Source: a bacterium (lineage in GTDB: Bacteria > Planctomycetota > Planctomycetia > Isosphaerales > Isosphaeraceae). Taken from it: 55,171 nucleotides of DNA. The translations under genes and the position numbers were made by a program. Positions within the stretch are counted from its first letter, which is position 1. Every line of letters begins with the position of its first letter. This document shows, one piece after another, positions 9,507-18,426 of this stretch. A model generated the notes under the pieces. That model was not told the DNA's origin and made no database searches. It saw only the letters and a program-made list of their open reading frames with translations. The stretch spans positions 1-55,171 of the forward strand of contig WGMM01000051.1 in assembly GCA_016125085.1 (NCBI GenBank), written 5' to 3'.

Positions 9507-12500
9507 TCAGAGATTCGGATTCCAGGCGCGACGAATTCTCGTGGCGGCGGCGATCCAGCGCAGGGCGAGCGTCGTGGGGAATGACCGGTCGCGGCGGTTG
9601 ATCCGGTCGATGAACTGGCGAAGCTGGTCCATGCCGGAATCCGTTTGGGCTGCGTCGAATGACAGTATGGCGGAGTAGAGATCGTTGATGAGAGCCTGCT
9701 TCGTCGTCGCGCTGAGCGTTGCCGCATTCACTTCTGCCAACACGTTTCCTGTCGCAGTGGCATAGCTCTGGACAGAGAGCGTGCCACTCGAATACTGAAT
9801 GTCATAGTTATCCGAAATCAGTCCGGCGGGGATGACCGAATAGAGGCCCGGCAGGCTCGCAGAGGTGGCGGGCGTCGAGAACGCCAGTGTGCCCCCGAGC
9901 GAGCCCGGACCATCGTTGAGCACGAAGCCCTCGTAGCTCACCGTAAAACCGGGGTTCGCTTCGCCCTGGATTTTCGAAGCGTCAGTGGCTTTCACCGTCA
10001 GCGAGCGGGGTGAGATGGTCAGTGCCGTGGCGTTGGCCGGGGCTTGGGCCAGCACGTAATTCGGGTTGATCAGGGTGAGCCCCGATCCGACGATCGGGAA
10101 CTGGCCCCGGCTGGTGGCGGCAGTGGCAGCGCTGGTGAACTGAGGTGTTCCGGAGACGACGCTCGCCATTGAGTCATTCAGGACGAGCCCGGCTACGCTT
10201 CCCGTAAAGGCAGGATTTGCGTCGCCGTAGGTGCGGGCTTTGGGATCCGCGACGTACGTGAGTTGGGCCGGTTTCACCGTACCGGAATATGGTACGGGCG
10301 TGGTCGAGAAAGAACTGGTGAATCCGAAGTTGCCTGAGATCGAACCGGCGTTCGCCGCAGGCGCGATCCGGGCCCAGATGGTGACATTGGGCGAGTTATC
10401 GAACAAGCTCTTCGGCAGGACGTAGAAGCCCCACGAGGACCAGTTTTGGAGGTCGTGCGAGAATTCGACCGTCCGTGCTGGATTGTCGGAATATGCCAGC
10501 ATGTTCAGATCGACCTCATAGCCTGCGATTTCGACCGGTACGATGGCGCTGGTCTGGCCGTAGGTGAATGTGCCGAGATCGAGCGGGTTCGACACGACCG
10601 TTATGCTCATGCCCTCGACTGCGCCGAGCGTGGAACCGTAAGGGGACCGCTGTCGACCTCGCTGGTCGGTCTGAATCGGGTTGCCGGTGGTATCGAGCGA
10701 CGCGGAATTGATACCCGCACCGATCGCAGGGCTGCCCGGTTGCGGTCTATGGGTCTTCGTCGGTCCGCCGTTGTCGGCCAGCGGGCCGAGTTTCGGGTCG
10801 CCGCTGAGGAAGTTCTGGCCCAGCAGGATGGGGGCCGGACTGCCCACGAAATTTCTTCCGGCGTTGTCGGCGACGATACTGTTCGTGAAAGTCACCGGGT
10901 TGTTGCCGAAGGAACTTGCATCGACGGCAGCGGAATACGAAAGAACGGTCAGATTTCGGGTGATGGTCACGTTCGTGAATTTTACCGTCGACTCCGCGAT
11001 ACTCACTGCTCCACTGAAATCGGCAGAATTCCCGGAGATTGTCGAGTTCTCGAACCATACGTTCGATCTGACGATGCTCACCCCACCACCAAAAGGTGCG
11101 GATGTGCTGCTTATCCCGACGAATGTAATGCCGACATTCGCGGCGATGGTCGATCCGACGATTCGGGCCTCGCCATTCTGGACGAGGATACCGGCTCCGG
11201 AAGAAGCCGAGTTGTCGGAGATAGTGGAATCGATGATCGTCAGGTCGCCGAGTTCCGAGAAAATGCCACCCCCGTTGGCCAGCGCCAGGTTATCGGTGAC
11301 GACGACGCGACTGAGCGTGAGTTTTTCCCGATTCAGTATCGCCCCGCCCGATTTGAACCGAACTGCATAATATCCTCCATCCTGTGCATTTCCGTGTGTT
11401 AACGTAAGTCCTGAAATGGTCACTTCGCTCCAGATTGCGTCCGCACCATCGGTCACGAAAAAGATCCGACCGGTCTGATTTCCATCGATCGTGATAAGGT
11501 CCGCGCCGGGGCCCTGGATGTTGTTCGAACCGGATAACCGCAGTTGTCCACGTGTGAGCACGATCGAGCCCTTCAGCCCGGGTGCGAACGTGATCGTGTC
11601 CAACCCGGGATTCGCGTTCGCCCAGGCGATCGCCTCACGCAGGGAAGTACCGGTGCCCAGCAGAGGATCGGAATCACCGTCGTCCTCGTCGTTCAGGGTG
11701 CTCACGACAAGAAAACTGGCAACCTCGACAGCGCCAATATCGACCGTCCCGGAACGGCGGCTTCGGCCACGCTGGTCTTTGAGTAGCGCGTTCCCGTCTG
11801 AGTCGACTGCGACATTGTCGCTCCCTGCGTCGATCGCCGGGCTGCCAGGTAGCGGCATGTGGGTTTTGGTCGGTCCGCCGTTGTCGGCCAGGGAGCCGAG
11901 TTTCGGGTCGCCGGTGAGAATGTTCTGGCCCTGGAGCGTGGTCGTGAAACCGTTGCTGCCCAGATCATCGCCAGTGTTGCCGGCGATGATCGAATTGGCG
12001 ACCGTCAGGTTCGTCGTTCCTCCGGACTGGATGGCCGATCCGCCCGCCGTCGTGTTCCGGGTGAACGTGGAATTTACGATCGTGATGGCGGACAGATTCG
12101 AAGACAAGGCTCCTCCCGTCGTGGCGCTGTTGCCCGAGAACGTGGAGTTCTGAATTCTCACTGTCGAGATAATGAAAGTCGCCCCGCCACCATCCGGAGT
12201 CTGGCCCAGCCCTGACTCGCTGCGATTGCCGGAAATCGTCGATCCCGCGATCTGCACGGACCCGCCGAACGCGTAGATTCCGCCCCCGGACGAAGAGACG
12301 TTTGCCGAAATGGTCGATTCGACGATCGTCAGGCTGGCGTTGTCGGAATAAATTGCCCCGCCTGAACTCGTGGCCTGATTGTCGGTGATTACGACCTGGG
12401 AGAGGGTCAGATTCTCTCCGTTCAGGATCGCCCCGCCCGTGACCCATTTCCCTCGCGTGAGGGTCAACCCGCTGATGGTCACATTCTGTATCGCAGTCCT

Positions 12501-14909
12501 GGAATCCGTGACCAGGAAGATCAGGGAATTTCGATTGCCGTCGATCGTCAGAACGCTCGCGCCGGGGCCGGCAATCACCGTAGAGTCGGTGATCGTCAGG
12601 GTGCCCCGAGAAAGGCTGATCGTCCCTGTCAGGTCGGCTGCGAAGGTAATCGTGGCGGAACCGGGGTTCTGGTTGGCCCAGGCGAGGGCCTCTCGAAGAG
12701 AAGTGCCGGTTCCGAGTCGAGGATCGGAGGAGACGTCTGCCTCATCGACGAGCGTGGTTACGACAAGCGACTCCTGCAATGAGATTTCGAAAGCGCCGAT
12801 GTCGACCGTGCCGCCGGTAATGCGCGGGTAGCCAGACCCTCTCTGATCGGTCGTGAGCGGTTTCAGGGTCGAGTCGATGGCGTAATCGTTTCGTCCGGCG
12901 TTGAACGCCGGGCTCGTCGGAGAGATCGCGATCGTGCGGGTCGGGCCTCCGTTGTCGGCCAGAGTCATGAGGCCGGGATCGGAAATACCGACCTTATTGC
13001 CGCCGACTCCGTTAACGAGCCCACCCGAGCCGCCCGTTCCGATCACGTTGTATGTCGCGGAAAGGTTCAATATTCCGAAGACATCGCTCGCTGTACCAGA
13101 TGCCGAGTTTCGGGAGACGATCGAATTCGTGACCAATATGCCGTTGTTGGGCGCATCCGCAGTACCGATAGACCACAAGCCTGCTCCGGCCGCGACAGGA
13201 ACCACGTTCGAAAGCGTTCCCGCAAGGCCAGGCGATCCGCTTGCGATGAAGGTCGTCCGCCCGCCCGCGTTCTGACCCGGGTTGCCGCCCTGGCCACCCG
13301 AGGAAATGGCCGCCTGACTGGAACCGACACCGCCTGAGTTGAAAGCGACCGTGTCGTTCGTCATGAATACCGGCGAATCCTGTTGATAAAGCCCGGCGCC
13401 GCTGCTGCCGCCCGCAGGGCCGGTGACTCCGCCATCGCCACCGTTGCCTCCGGCGCCGCCATCGCCCGCGAATAGGGCGGGATTTATGCCAGAGCTGGTC
13501 GATCCCAGGACTCCGTCGCCGCCATTTCCGCCCCGGCCTCCGTTGCCTGCTGAGTTGCCTGCGCCACCGATGGCCGTATTGCCCGCGATCGTCGAGTTGG
13601 AAACGAACGTCTGGATCGAGGTGGCGACTGCGATCGCACCGCCGAATGCCGAGCCACCGGCACCGCCGTTTCCACCTTTTCCACCCGAGCCGCCTCGGCC
13701 GCCGTCACCACCCGGGTAACCGTTCTCGATCGAAAAGGGGTCGATTCGCTGGGGGGCACCTCCGTCACCGCCCCGGCCGCCGTTACCACCTGTTCCTCCA
13801 TTGCCGCCCTGCCCTCCGACGGACTGGTTGCCTGACAATGTCACGCCCTGAAGTACCAGCCGCCCACCCAACTGGGCGATCCCTCCGCCCACGCCCGCGC
13901 CGCCGGAGCCCCCATTGCCGCCCGCTCCGCCCGTGCCGCCCACGCCGCCCGTGCCGGCAGGTGAAAGTCCGGTCGAACCGGTGAAGCCCGTGATTCCGTT
14001 GCCGCCGTCGCCGCCTCTGCCGCCCTGTGCGACGTTCTCCGCGATTTCTGTGTCGGTGATACCGACGGTCGAACTCCCGTAGACCAGTATCGCTCCGCCG
14101 TAGCCGGTCGCGCCGTTTTGTCCGGCATTGCCAGACTGCCCGACCGAGCCGTCTGCACCGCGAGCCGTGTTACGGGAAAATCGTGATCGATCGATCGTCA
14201 CGGTGCCGCCGAAAGTACCGATTGCGCCTCCAAGAGGCGCAGAGTTACCTGTGAAGGTCGAAGATGTGATGACCAGCGTGGAATCGGTCGCGTTGTAAAT
14301 GGCGCCAGACGAGGCCGAGGCGGAGTTCGAGTCGAACTTGGTGGAGGTGATCCGAGCCGTGCCGCCGTTTACGATCGCACCGCCATTTTCTGCCTGGCTC
14401 GAAGCGACGGAGCAATTCGTCAGTTCAAGAGTACCTAAATTCAAAATCGCGCCACCCAGCTGGTTCTTCCCGTTGGCCAGGTTGAGCTTGTCAAGTTTGA
14501 CCGTGACAGTGTTCCATACGTTGATAATGCCGTTCGCGTTCCGACCGGAAATGGTCAGTCGATCGTTCCCCGTCACGTTCAGATTGTCGGTGATGAGTGG
14601 CAGGGCGCTGTTCAGCGCGATCGTCGTCGCGGGATGGACGATGATGTACGGGATCCCGCCGATGACCTGAGTTTCGTTGCCCCCGAGAGTCGGGTCGAAC
14701 GTGATGCTGTCGAGGCCCGGATTCTGGTTCGCCTGCGTGATCGCCCAGCGGAGCGACCCGGCATTGAGGTCGTCCAGGGCGTTAGTGACGAGGTACGAGG
14801 CCGGAGTGACGCGGTCTTCGAGCGATTCGATCACGAACCTGGTGCTGCGTCGGCGAGCCGTAGTCATCGGGCGGCGTGGGCGAAGTCCGGGTCGTGAGAA
14901 GTTCAGCAT
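9507..14909 (-). CDS. Giant right-handed beta-helix surface protein with MBG domains
   Basis: An 1800-residue extracytoplasmic protein. I place the start at ATG 14909, because GGAG lies about eight bases upstream and the protein then opens with an Arg-rich leader and the planctomycete sorting motif RFVIESLEDRVTPASY (about 24-39). The longer frame from 15083 lacks these cues. Three modules begin with CSLREAI-like units (TSLREALAWANQNPG, TSLREAIAWANANPG and the first SLRWAITQANQNPG). Each runs through polymorphic beta-helix repeats (STISGNSA, SSGGGIY) and ends in DNGGPTKTH...GSPAIDAG, the choice-of-anchor Q signature. Residues about 258-551 are a Gly-rich GGxGG region. About 1540-1700 are two MBG-type Ig-like domains (YGDANPAFTGSVAGLVLND). 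It probably acts as a cell-surface or matrix adhesin. Neighbouring genes give no further hint. Confidence 0.9.
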   Translation of the reverse strand: MLNFSRPGLRPRRPMTTARRRSTRFVIESLEDRVTPASYLVTNALDDLNAGSLRWAITQANQNPGLDSITFDPTLGGNETQVIGGIPYIIVHPATTIALNSALPLITDNLNVTGNDRLTISGRNANGIINVWNTVTVKLDKLNLANGKNQLGGAILNLGTLELTNCSVASSQAENGGAIVNGGTARITSTKFDSNSASASSGAIYNATDSTLVITSSTFTGNSAPLGGAIGTFGGTVTIDRSRFSRNTARGADGSVGQSGNAGQNGATGYGGAILVYGSSTVGITDTEIAENVAQGGRGGDGGNGITGFTGSTGLSPAGTGGVGGTGGAGGNGGSGGAGVGGGIAQLGGRLVLQGVTLSGNQSVGGQGGNGGTGGNGGRGGDGGAPQRIDPFSIENGYPGGDGGRGGSGGKGGNGGAGGSAFGGAIAVATSIQTFVSNSTIAGNTAIGGAGNSAGNGGRGGNGGDGVLGSTSSGINPALFAGDGGAGGNGGDGGVTGPAGGSSGAGLYQQDSPVFMTNDTVAFNSGGVGSSQAAISSGGQGGNPGQNAGGRTTFIASGSPGLAGTLSNVVPVAAGAGLWSIGTADAPNNGILVTNSIVSRNSASGTASDVFGILNLSATYNVIGTGGSGGLVNGVGGNKVGISDPGLMTLADNGGPTRTIAISPTSPAFNAGRNDYAIDSTLKPLTTDQRGSGYPRITGGTVDIGAFEISLQESLVVTTLVDEADVSSDPRLGTGTSLREALAWANQNPGSATITFAADLTGTISLSRGTLTITDSTVIAGPGASVLTIDGNRNSLIFLVTDSRTAIQNVTISGLTLTRGKWVTGGAILNGENLTLSQVVITDNQATSSGGAIYSDNASLTIVESTISANVSSSGGGIYAFGGSVQIAGSTISGNRSESGLGQTPDGGGATFIISTVRIQNSTFSGNSATTGGALSSNLSAITIVNSTFTRNTTAGGSAIQSGGTTNLTVANSIIAGNTGDDLGSNGFTTTLQGQNILTGDPKLGSLADNGGPTKTHMPLPGSPAIDAGSDNVAVDSDGNALLKDQRGRSRRSGTVDIGAVEVASFLVVSTLNDEDDGDSDPLLGTGTSLREAIAWANANPGLDTITFAPGLKGSIVLTRGQLRLSGSNNIQGPGADLITIDGNQTGRIFFVTDGADAIWSEVTISGLTLTHGNAQDGGYYAVRFKSGGAILNREKLTLSRVVVTDNLALANGGGIFSELGDLTIIDSTISDNSASSGAGILVQNGEARIVGSTIAANVGITFVGISSTSAPFGGGVSIVRSNVWFENSTISGNSADFSGAVSIAESTVKFTNVTITRNLTVLSYSAAVDASSFGNNPVTFTNSIVADNAGRNFVGSPAPILLGQNFLSGDPKLGPLADNGGPTKTHRPQPGSPAIGAGINSASLDTTGNPIQTDQRGRQRSPYGSTLGAVEGMSITVVSNPLDLGTFTYGQTSAIVPVEIAGYEVDLNMLAYSDNPARTVEFSHDLQNWSSWGFYVLPKSLFDNSPNVTIWARIAPAANAGSISGNFGFTSSFSTTPVPYSGTVKPAQLTYVADPKARTYGDANPAFTGSVAGLVLNDSMASVVSGTPQFTSAATAATSRGQFPIVGSGLTLINPNYVLAQAPANATALTISPRSLTVKATDASKIQGEANPGFTVSYEGFVLNDGPGSLGGTLAFSTPATSASLPGLYSVIPAGLISDNYDIQYSSGTLSVQSYATATGNVLAEVNAATLSATTKQALINDLYSAILSFDAAQTDSGMDQLRQFIDRINRRDRSFPTTLALRWIAAATRIRRAWNPNL

Positions 14910-15196
14910 GAAAGCACTCCGGCGTTGTGACGTCAGCGTTGTCGAGACTGGGGCCGAATCAGCGGCCGTGGAATTCGCAGCATCCCGGTCCGGGATTTCG
15001 AACCCCTCTGTGCTGCCCTTCTCATGAAGGAAATGCGAGAACGGACCGCACCTCATTTCCAGTGCGTGAAAATTCGAAGGCACCCCTCACAATGCCGGAA
15101 ATTTTTCGAATCGTAAAAATGGGAGAGGATTATCCGGTATCGATCGGCCTGCGAAAATCGGCGTTATGCCGCTTCTGATCTCTGCACATCGATCCT

Positions 15197-17572
15197 TTAC
15201 TTGCCCTGTCTGGCCTCGACATCTCGCCAGAATTCGTCGACCGGTTTCAGGTTGATCATTTTCAATGTTTTCATCGAACGGAGAATTTCGGCGAATTCAG
15301 GAAGGTAATCCAGATGAATGCGTTCCAGGGGCATATTCGCGATCGGACGAATATCCTTCACTTCGGTTTCCGGGAAGGAGAGTTCCACCAGGTTCAGAGG
15401 GCTAAGAAATGAGAGATCTTGCAAAGGCGTACCTGTAAGAACGAGCATCTTCATTTTTTGCAGGCCGGAGATGACTTTCCAGGATTCCTGTGCGACCGGC
15501 AGGTGGCTGACGTTCAGATAATTCAGCGGCATCCCTTCCAGGGGGCTCAAATCGCTGACTCCGACAGCCCCGTGCAGATCGATCGAAGTCAGCGGGATAC
15601 CTCGCAGCGGTTCCAGATTTTTGATCGACGTGTTTTGAAGGAGCAGCGACCTGAGCGGTTTGCCCTTCAGGTGCGAGAGCTCTTCAACCGGGCAGTTCGA
15701 TAAAATCAGTAACTGCAAGGGCATGTCACGCAGAGGTTCCAGGTTCGTGACCGCCTGATTCGCGAGGGCCAGGAATTCCAGCGGCAATTCGCGTAATGGG
15801 CCGAGCTCCTGGACTTTTCCCTTCCCCTGACCGGTTCCCAGGCATCCGAGGCTTCGGAGACTCGTAAACACGCGGAGAGGCGAAAGATCGCTGATAGCGT
15901 CCGATGCAAGATCGAACGTGAAGACATAATTTTCTCGGGCACTCCATTCGAAGTGCCCGTCATAGCCCGGGTTAAGTTGCTTCAGACGTTCGACCACTGC
16001 GGCGACCTGCTCTTCCGGCGAAAGTCTTGATACTCGCTTTTCCCAGGCGGCGGTGGCACCATCTGATTGAAAAGTCGGCTCGTGGCTGATTCGTACGACC
16101 CGGCGGCCATCGCGGCTGACATTCACGAGTTCCTGCCGCAGCAGCTTGCCATCGCGAATGGCGCTGAGCTGATACGAACCGGGCTTGAGTCGTATCTCCT
16201 GGGCCCCGGTTCCGGTAATGACGATGTCTGTTCCTTCAAGCGTGACGCTGACCGCCGGATCGTCGACTTCGATCGCGAGCGTGCCATCCTGCTGAAGCAG
16301 GCGGATGACAGTGTCGTGCATGTCAGTCACGCCGGTTGCCTCGGTTGCACCGAGAGCGAGAGCCGTAAAGAGGAAGCCCGCGGCTGCGATTCGCCTGCCC
16401 AGGCTGAATCGATGAGTCGGAAATTGCCCTGAATTCGCGGGAAATTCATCACCGGAGTACTGGGCGAGCTGGGCGGACAATTCGGCGGCGACGTGGTCTG
16501 CGGACTGGGGGCGATCAGCCGGTCTTCGAGAATGCAGCTTCGCGACAAGGTCAGAAAAAGCACGTGGTATCGCGGGATCGATCTGACGTAGCGGTTTCGG
16601 CGTATGGTCGCAGACCTGGCGGATAATCCCGACGATCGACTCACCCTCGAAGGGTGGGCGGCCTGTCACCATGGCATATAGTACGCTTCCCAGGCTGAAA
16701 AGATCGGCCCGGTGGTCGACGGCGAGGCCTCCAGCCTGCTCGGGAGACATGTAGGCAGGTGTGCCGGCGATCAGACCGAACTGTGTGGCATGGGGGTCGT
16801 CGACGGCCCGAGCCACTCCGAAATCGGTGATCTTGACTCGATCTCCGTGCCTTTCGATCAGAATGTTCGCCGGTTTGAGGTCACGGTGGACGAGATCCCT
16901 CGCGTGGATCGCGGCCAGCCCGGCCGCGATCTGAGCCCCGATCCGTAATGCGGATTCGACGGAGAGCGGCCCATCTCGTTTGATTCTCTCCTGAAGCGAA
17001 GCCCCTTCGATGAACGGCATCACGATGTAAGGGAGCACGCCTGAGTCATCGACCGCGTGAATGGCGATGACGTTTTCGTTCACGACCGAAGCGGCCCTGC
17101 GGGCTTCACGAACGAAACGGCGGCGAGCGGATGCGTCCACCGCGATCTCAGGGGGCAAAAGCTTGATCGCGACCTCGCGATGCAGCTTTTCGTCGAACCC
17201 CTTCCATACGATTCCCATGCTGCCCCGGGCGACGAGTTCAAGTACCTCCAGGCTGCCGATCCGGCCCGGAGAGTCCGCCCGTGCGGTAGGCGCGATCCAG
17301 TCCGGGGGAAGAGTCTCCTTGAAGCCGGCAGCGTTTTCCGTCGGCACCGGCCAATTCCTGCCGGCTGCGAAATCGGAAACGCAGTCCGCTCCGAAAACGG
17401 GCGTTTCAAGAAAATTGCCCACCGCGAGATGTGCGTCGATGATGCGTGCCATCTGGTTCCTCAGGCTGGCGTCGCCACGGCAGGCCGCATCGAGGTATGC
17501 CTCCCGCTCCTCAGGCGTCGGCTTCCCGAGTGCTTCTTCGAAGATGACGTCTTTAGACGGCTGACCAGACAT
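15197..17572 (-). CDS. Ser/Thr protein kinase with C-terminal leucine-rich repeats
   Basis: A 791-residue kinase. The kinase domain is about 106-370: nucleotide loop ARGSMGIVWKG (115-125; the first loop Gly is Ala), Lys137 in VAIK, HRD at 229-231, DFG at 250-252 and SPE in the activation segment. It is therefore predicted active. A single hydrophobic segment (about 395-411) follows. Next comes a PEGA-like stretch (VSVTLEGTDIVITGTGAQEIRLKPGSYQL), then LRR-type repeats (about 560-760: LEPLRDMPLQLLILSNC, LSPLEGMPLNYLNVSHL) of the kind common in planctomycete kinases. The gene lies 72 bp downstream of an ECF sigma factor on the same strand, so the two are likely co-transcribed. The LRR region may sense a ligand outside the membrane; that is inference. 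Confidence 0.93.
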   Translation of the reverse strand: MSGQPSKDVIFEEALGKPTPEEREAYLDAACRGDASLRNQMARIIDAHLAVGNFLETPVFGADCVSDFAAGRNWPVPTENAAGFKETLPPDWIAPTARADSPGRIGSLEVLELVARGSMGIVWKGFDEKLHREVAIKLLPPEIAVDASARRRFVREARRAASVVNENVIAIHAVDDSGVLPYIVMPFIEGASLQERIKRDGPLSVESALRIGAQIAAGLAAIHARDLVHRDLKPANILIERHGDRVKITDFGVARAVDDPHATQFGLIAGTPAYMSPEQAGGLAVDHRADLFSLGSVLYAMVTGRPPFEGESIVGIIRQVCDHTPKPLRQIDPAIPRAFSDLVAKLHSRRPADRPQSADHVAAELSAQLAQYSGDEFPANSGQFPTHRFSLGRRIAAAGFLFTALALGATEATGVTDMHDTVIRLLQQDGTLAIEVDDPAVSVTLEGTDIVITGTGAQEIRLKPGSYQLSAIRDGKLLRQELVNVSRDGRRVVRISHEPTFQSDGATAAWEKRVSRLSPEEQVAAVVERLKQLNPGYDGHFEWSARENYVFTFDLASDAISDLSPLRVFTSLRSLGCLGTGQGKGKVQELGPLRELPLEFLALANQAVTNLEPLRDMPLQLLILSNCPVEELSHLKGKPLRSLLLQNTSIKNLEPLRGIPLTSIDLHGAVGVSDLSPLEGMPLNYLNVSHLPVAQESWKVISGLQKMKMLVLTGTPLQDLSFLSPLNLVELSFPETEVKDIRPIANMPLERIHLDYLPEFAEILRSMKTLKMINLKPVDEFWRDVEARQGK

Positions 17573-17644
17573 CGGCAGGTCTCACTGGAGCGGATCGAAT
17601 TTCGGCTCGACACTTTGTAGTGCGAATTTTCCGGACATAGCCCC

Positions 17645-18214
17645 TCACGGGTTTTCGAATTCCGTTCGATCGTGCCGCAATTCCGCATAAAGCCAGGCCT
17701 TCGAGTAGCTCCACCAGCGCTCGGCCGTCGCCAGCGAAATTCCGAGAGCTTCGGCGGCCTCGACGGACGTGAGGCCGGCGAAAAACCGAAGCTGGACAAG
17801 CTCCGCCTTCGAAGGCTCTTCAGCCGCGAAACGGTCAAGCAATTCATTCAGATCAAGTACGTCGACTGGCGATTCCACGATCCGGTGAAATTCTTCGAGG
17901 GGAACTCTGTCGTTTCCGCCGCCTCGCTTCGTGGCTGACTTCCTGCGTGCGTTCTCCACCAGAATTCGACGCATCGCCAGTGCCGCGGCGGCGAAGAAAT
18001 GGCCCTTGCTGTTCCACGGAGTGCTTCCGTTCGCCGCGAGACGCAAGTACGCCTCGTGTACCAGCGCAGTCGGCTGCAGCGTCAGGCCGAGCCGATCCTG
18101 AGCCAGCCGCTGACCCGCAAGTACACGCAACTCTTCATAGACCAGCGGCAGGAGCTGTTCGGAAGACATGTCGTCTTTGTCTTCGCCCTCGTTCAAGATT
18201 CGACATGCCTCCAT
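17645..18214 (-). CDS. ECF-type sigma factor (TIGR02999-like)
   Basis: A 189-residue sigma factor. QLLPLVYEELRVLAGQRLAQ and LQPTALVHEAYLRL are hallmarks of the ECF subgroup abundant in Planctomycetes and Acidobacteria (TIGR02999 type). Region 4 is about 130-180, including LTSVEAAEALGISLATAERWWSYSKAWLYAEL. I kept the upstream start because similarity to this subgroup begins at ILNEGEDKDD, before the internal Met16. Neither start has a convincing ribosome-binding site. It precedes the LRR kinase by 72 bp. It differs from the sigma factor at 309-959, which belongs to another subgroup, so the two sigma/kinase pairs in this window are not a recent duplication. Confidence 0.92.
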   Translation of the reverse strand: MEACRILNEGEDKDDMSSEQLLPLVYEELRVLAGQRLAQDRLGLTLQPTALVHEAYLRLAANGSTPWNSKGHFFAAAALAMRRILVENARRKSATKRGGGNDRVPLEEFHRIVESPVDVLDLNELLDRFAAEEPSKAELVQLRFFAGLTSVEAAEALGISLATAERWWSYSKAWLYAELRHDRTEFENP

Positions 18215-18426
18215 CGTGGCCGGGAACGAAAAAACGTGAAGGTCATGACCTCGCCTCGAGGAGTCCGAATACTCAATTCTACATAACTGGAAGGATACCG
18301 TCGAACTGAAGAACCGGTCGAGGTCGACTTCGACGCGATCCGGGTTTTCAGCCGTTGTTCAGGCGTCGCGCGCGGCTCCCCGGCCGGGTGGTAACGGCCG
18401 CGCGGAAATGGAAGGGAGTTCAGGCG

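Noticed and set aside
13260..14130. Repeated GC-rich units that could look like a repeat array or CRISPR
   Set aside because: The period is variable and follows codon phase, with no constant repeat/spacer structure. It is coding Gly-rich sequence.
10446..14897. Several plus-strand open frames opposite the beta-helix gene, some Pro/Ala-rich
   Set aside because: They mirror the Gly-rich and repeat structure of the real gene. The Pro runs are just the complement of Gly codons.
18372..18400. CGGCCG-based hairpin as terminator downstream of the FadL-like gene
   Set aside because: The stem is short and no T-run follows on the minus strand.
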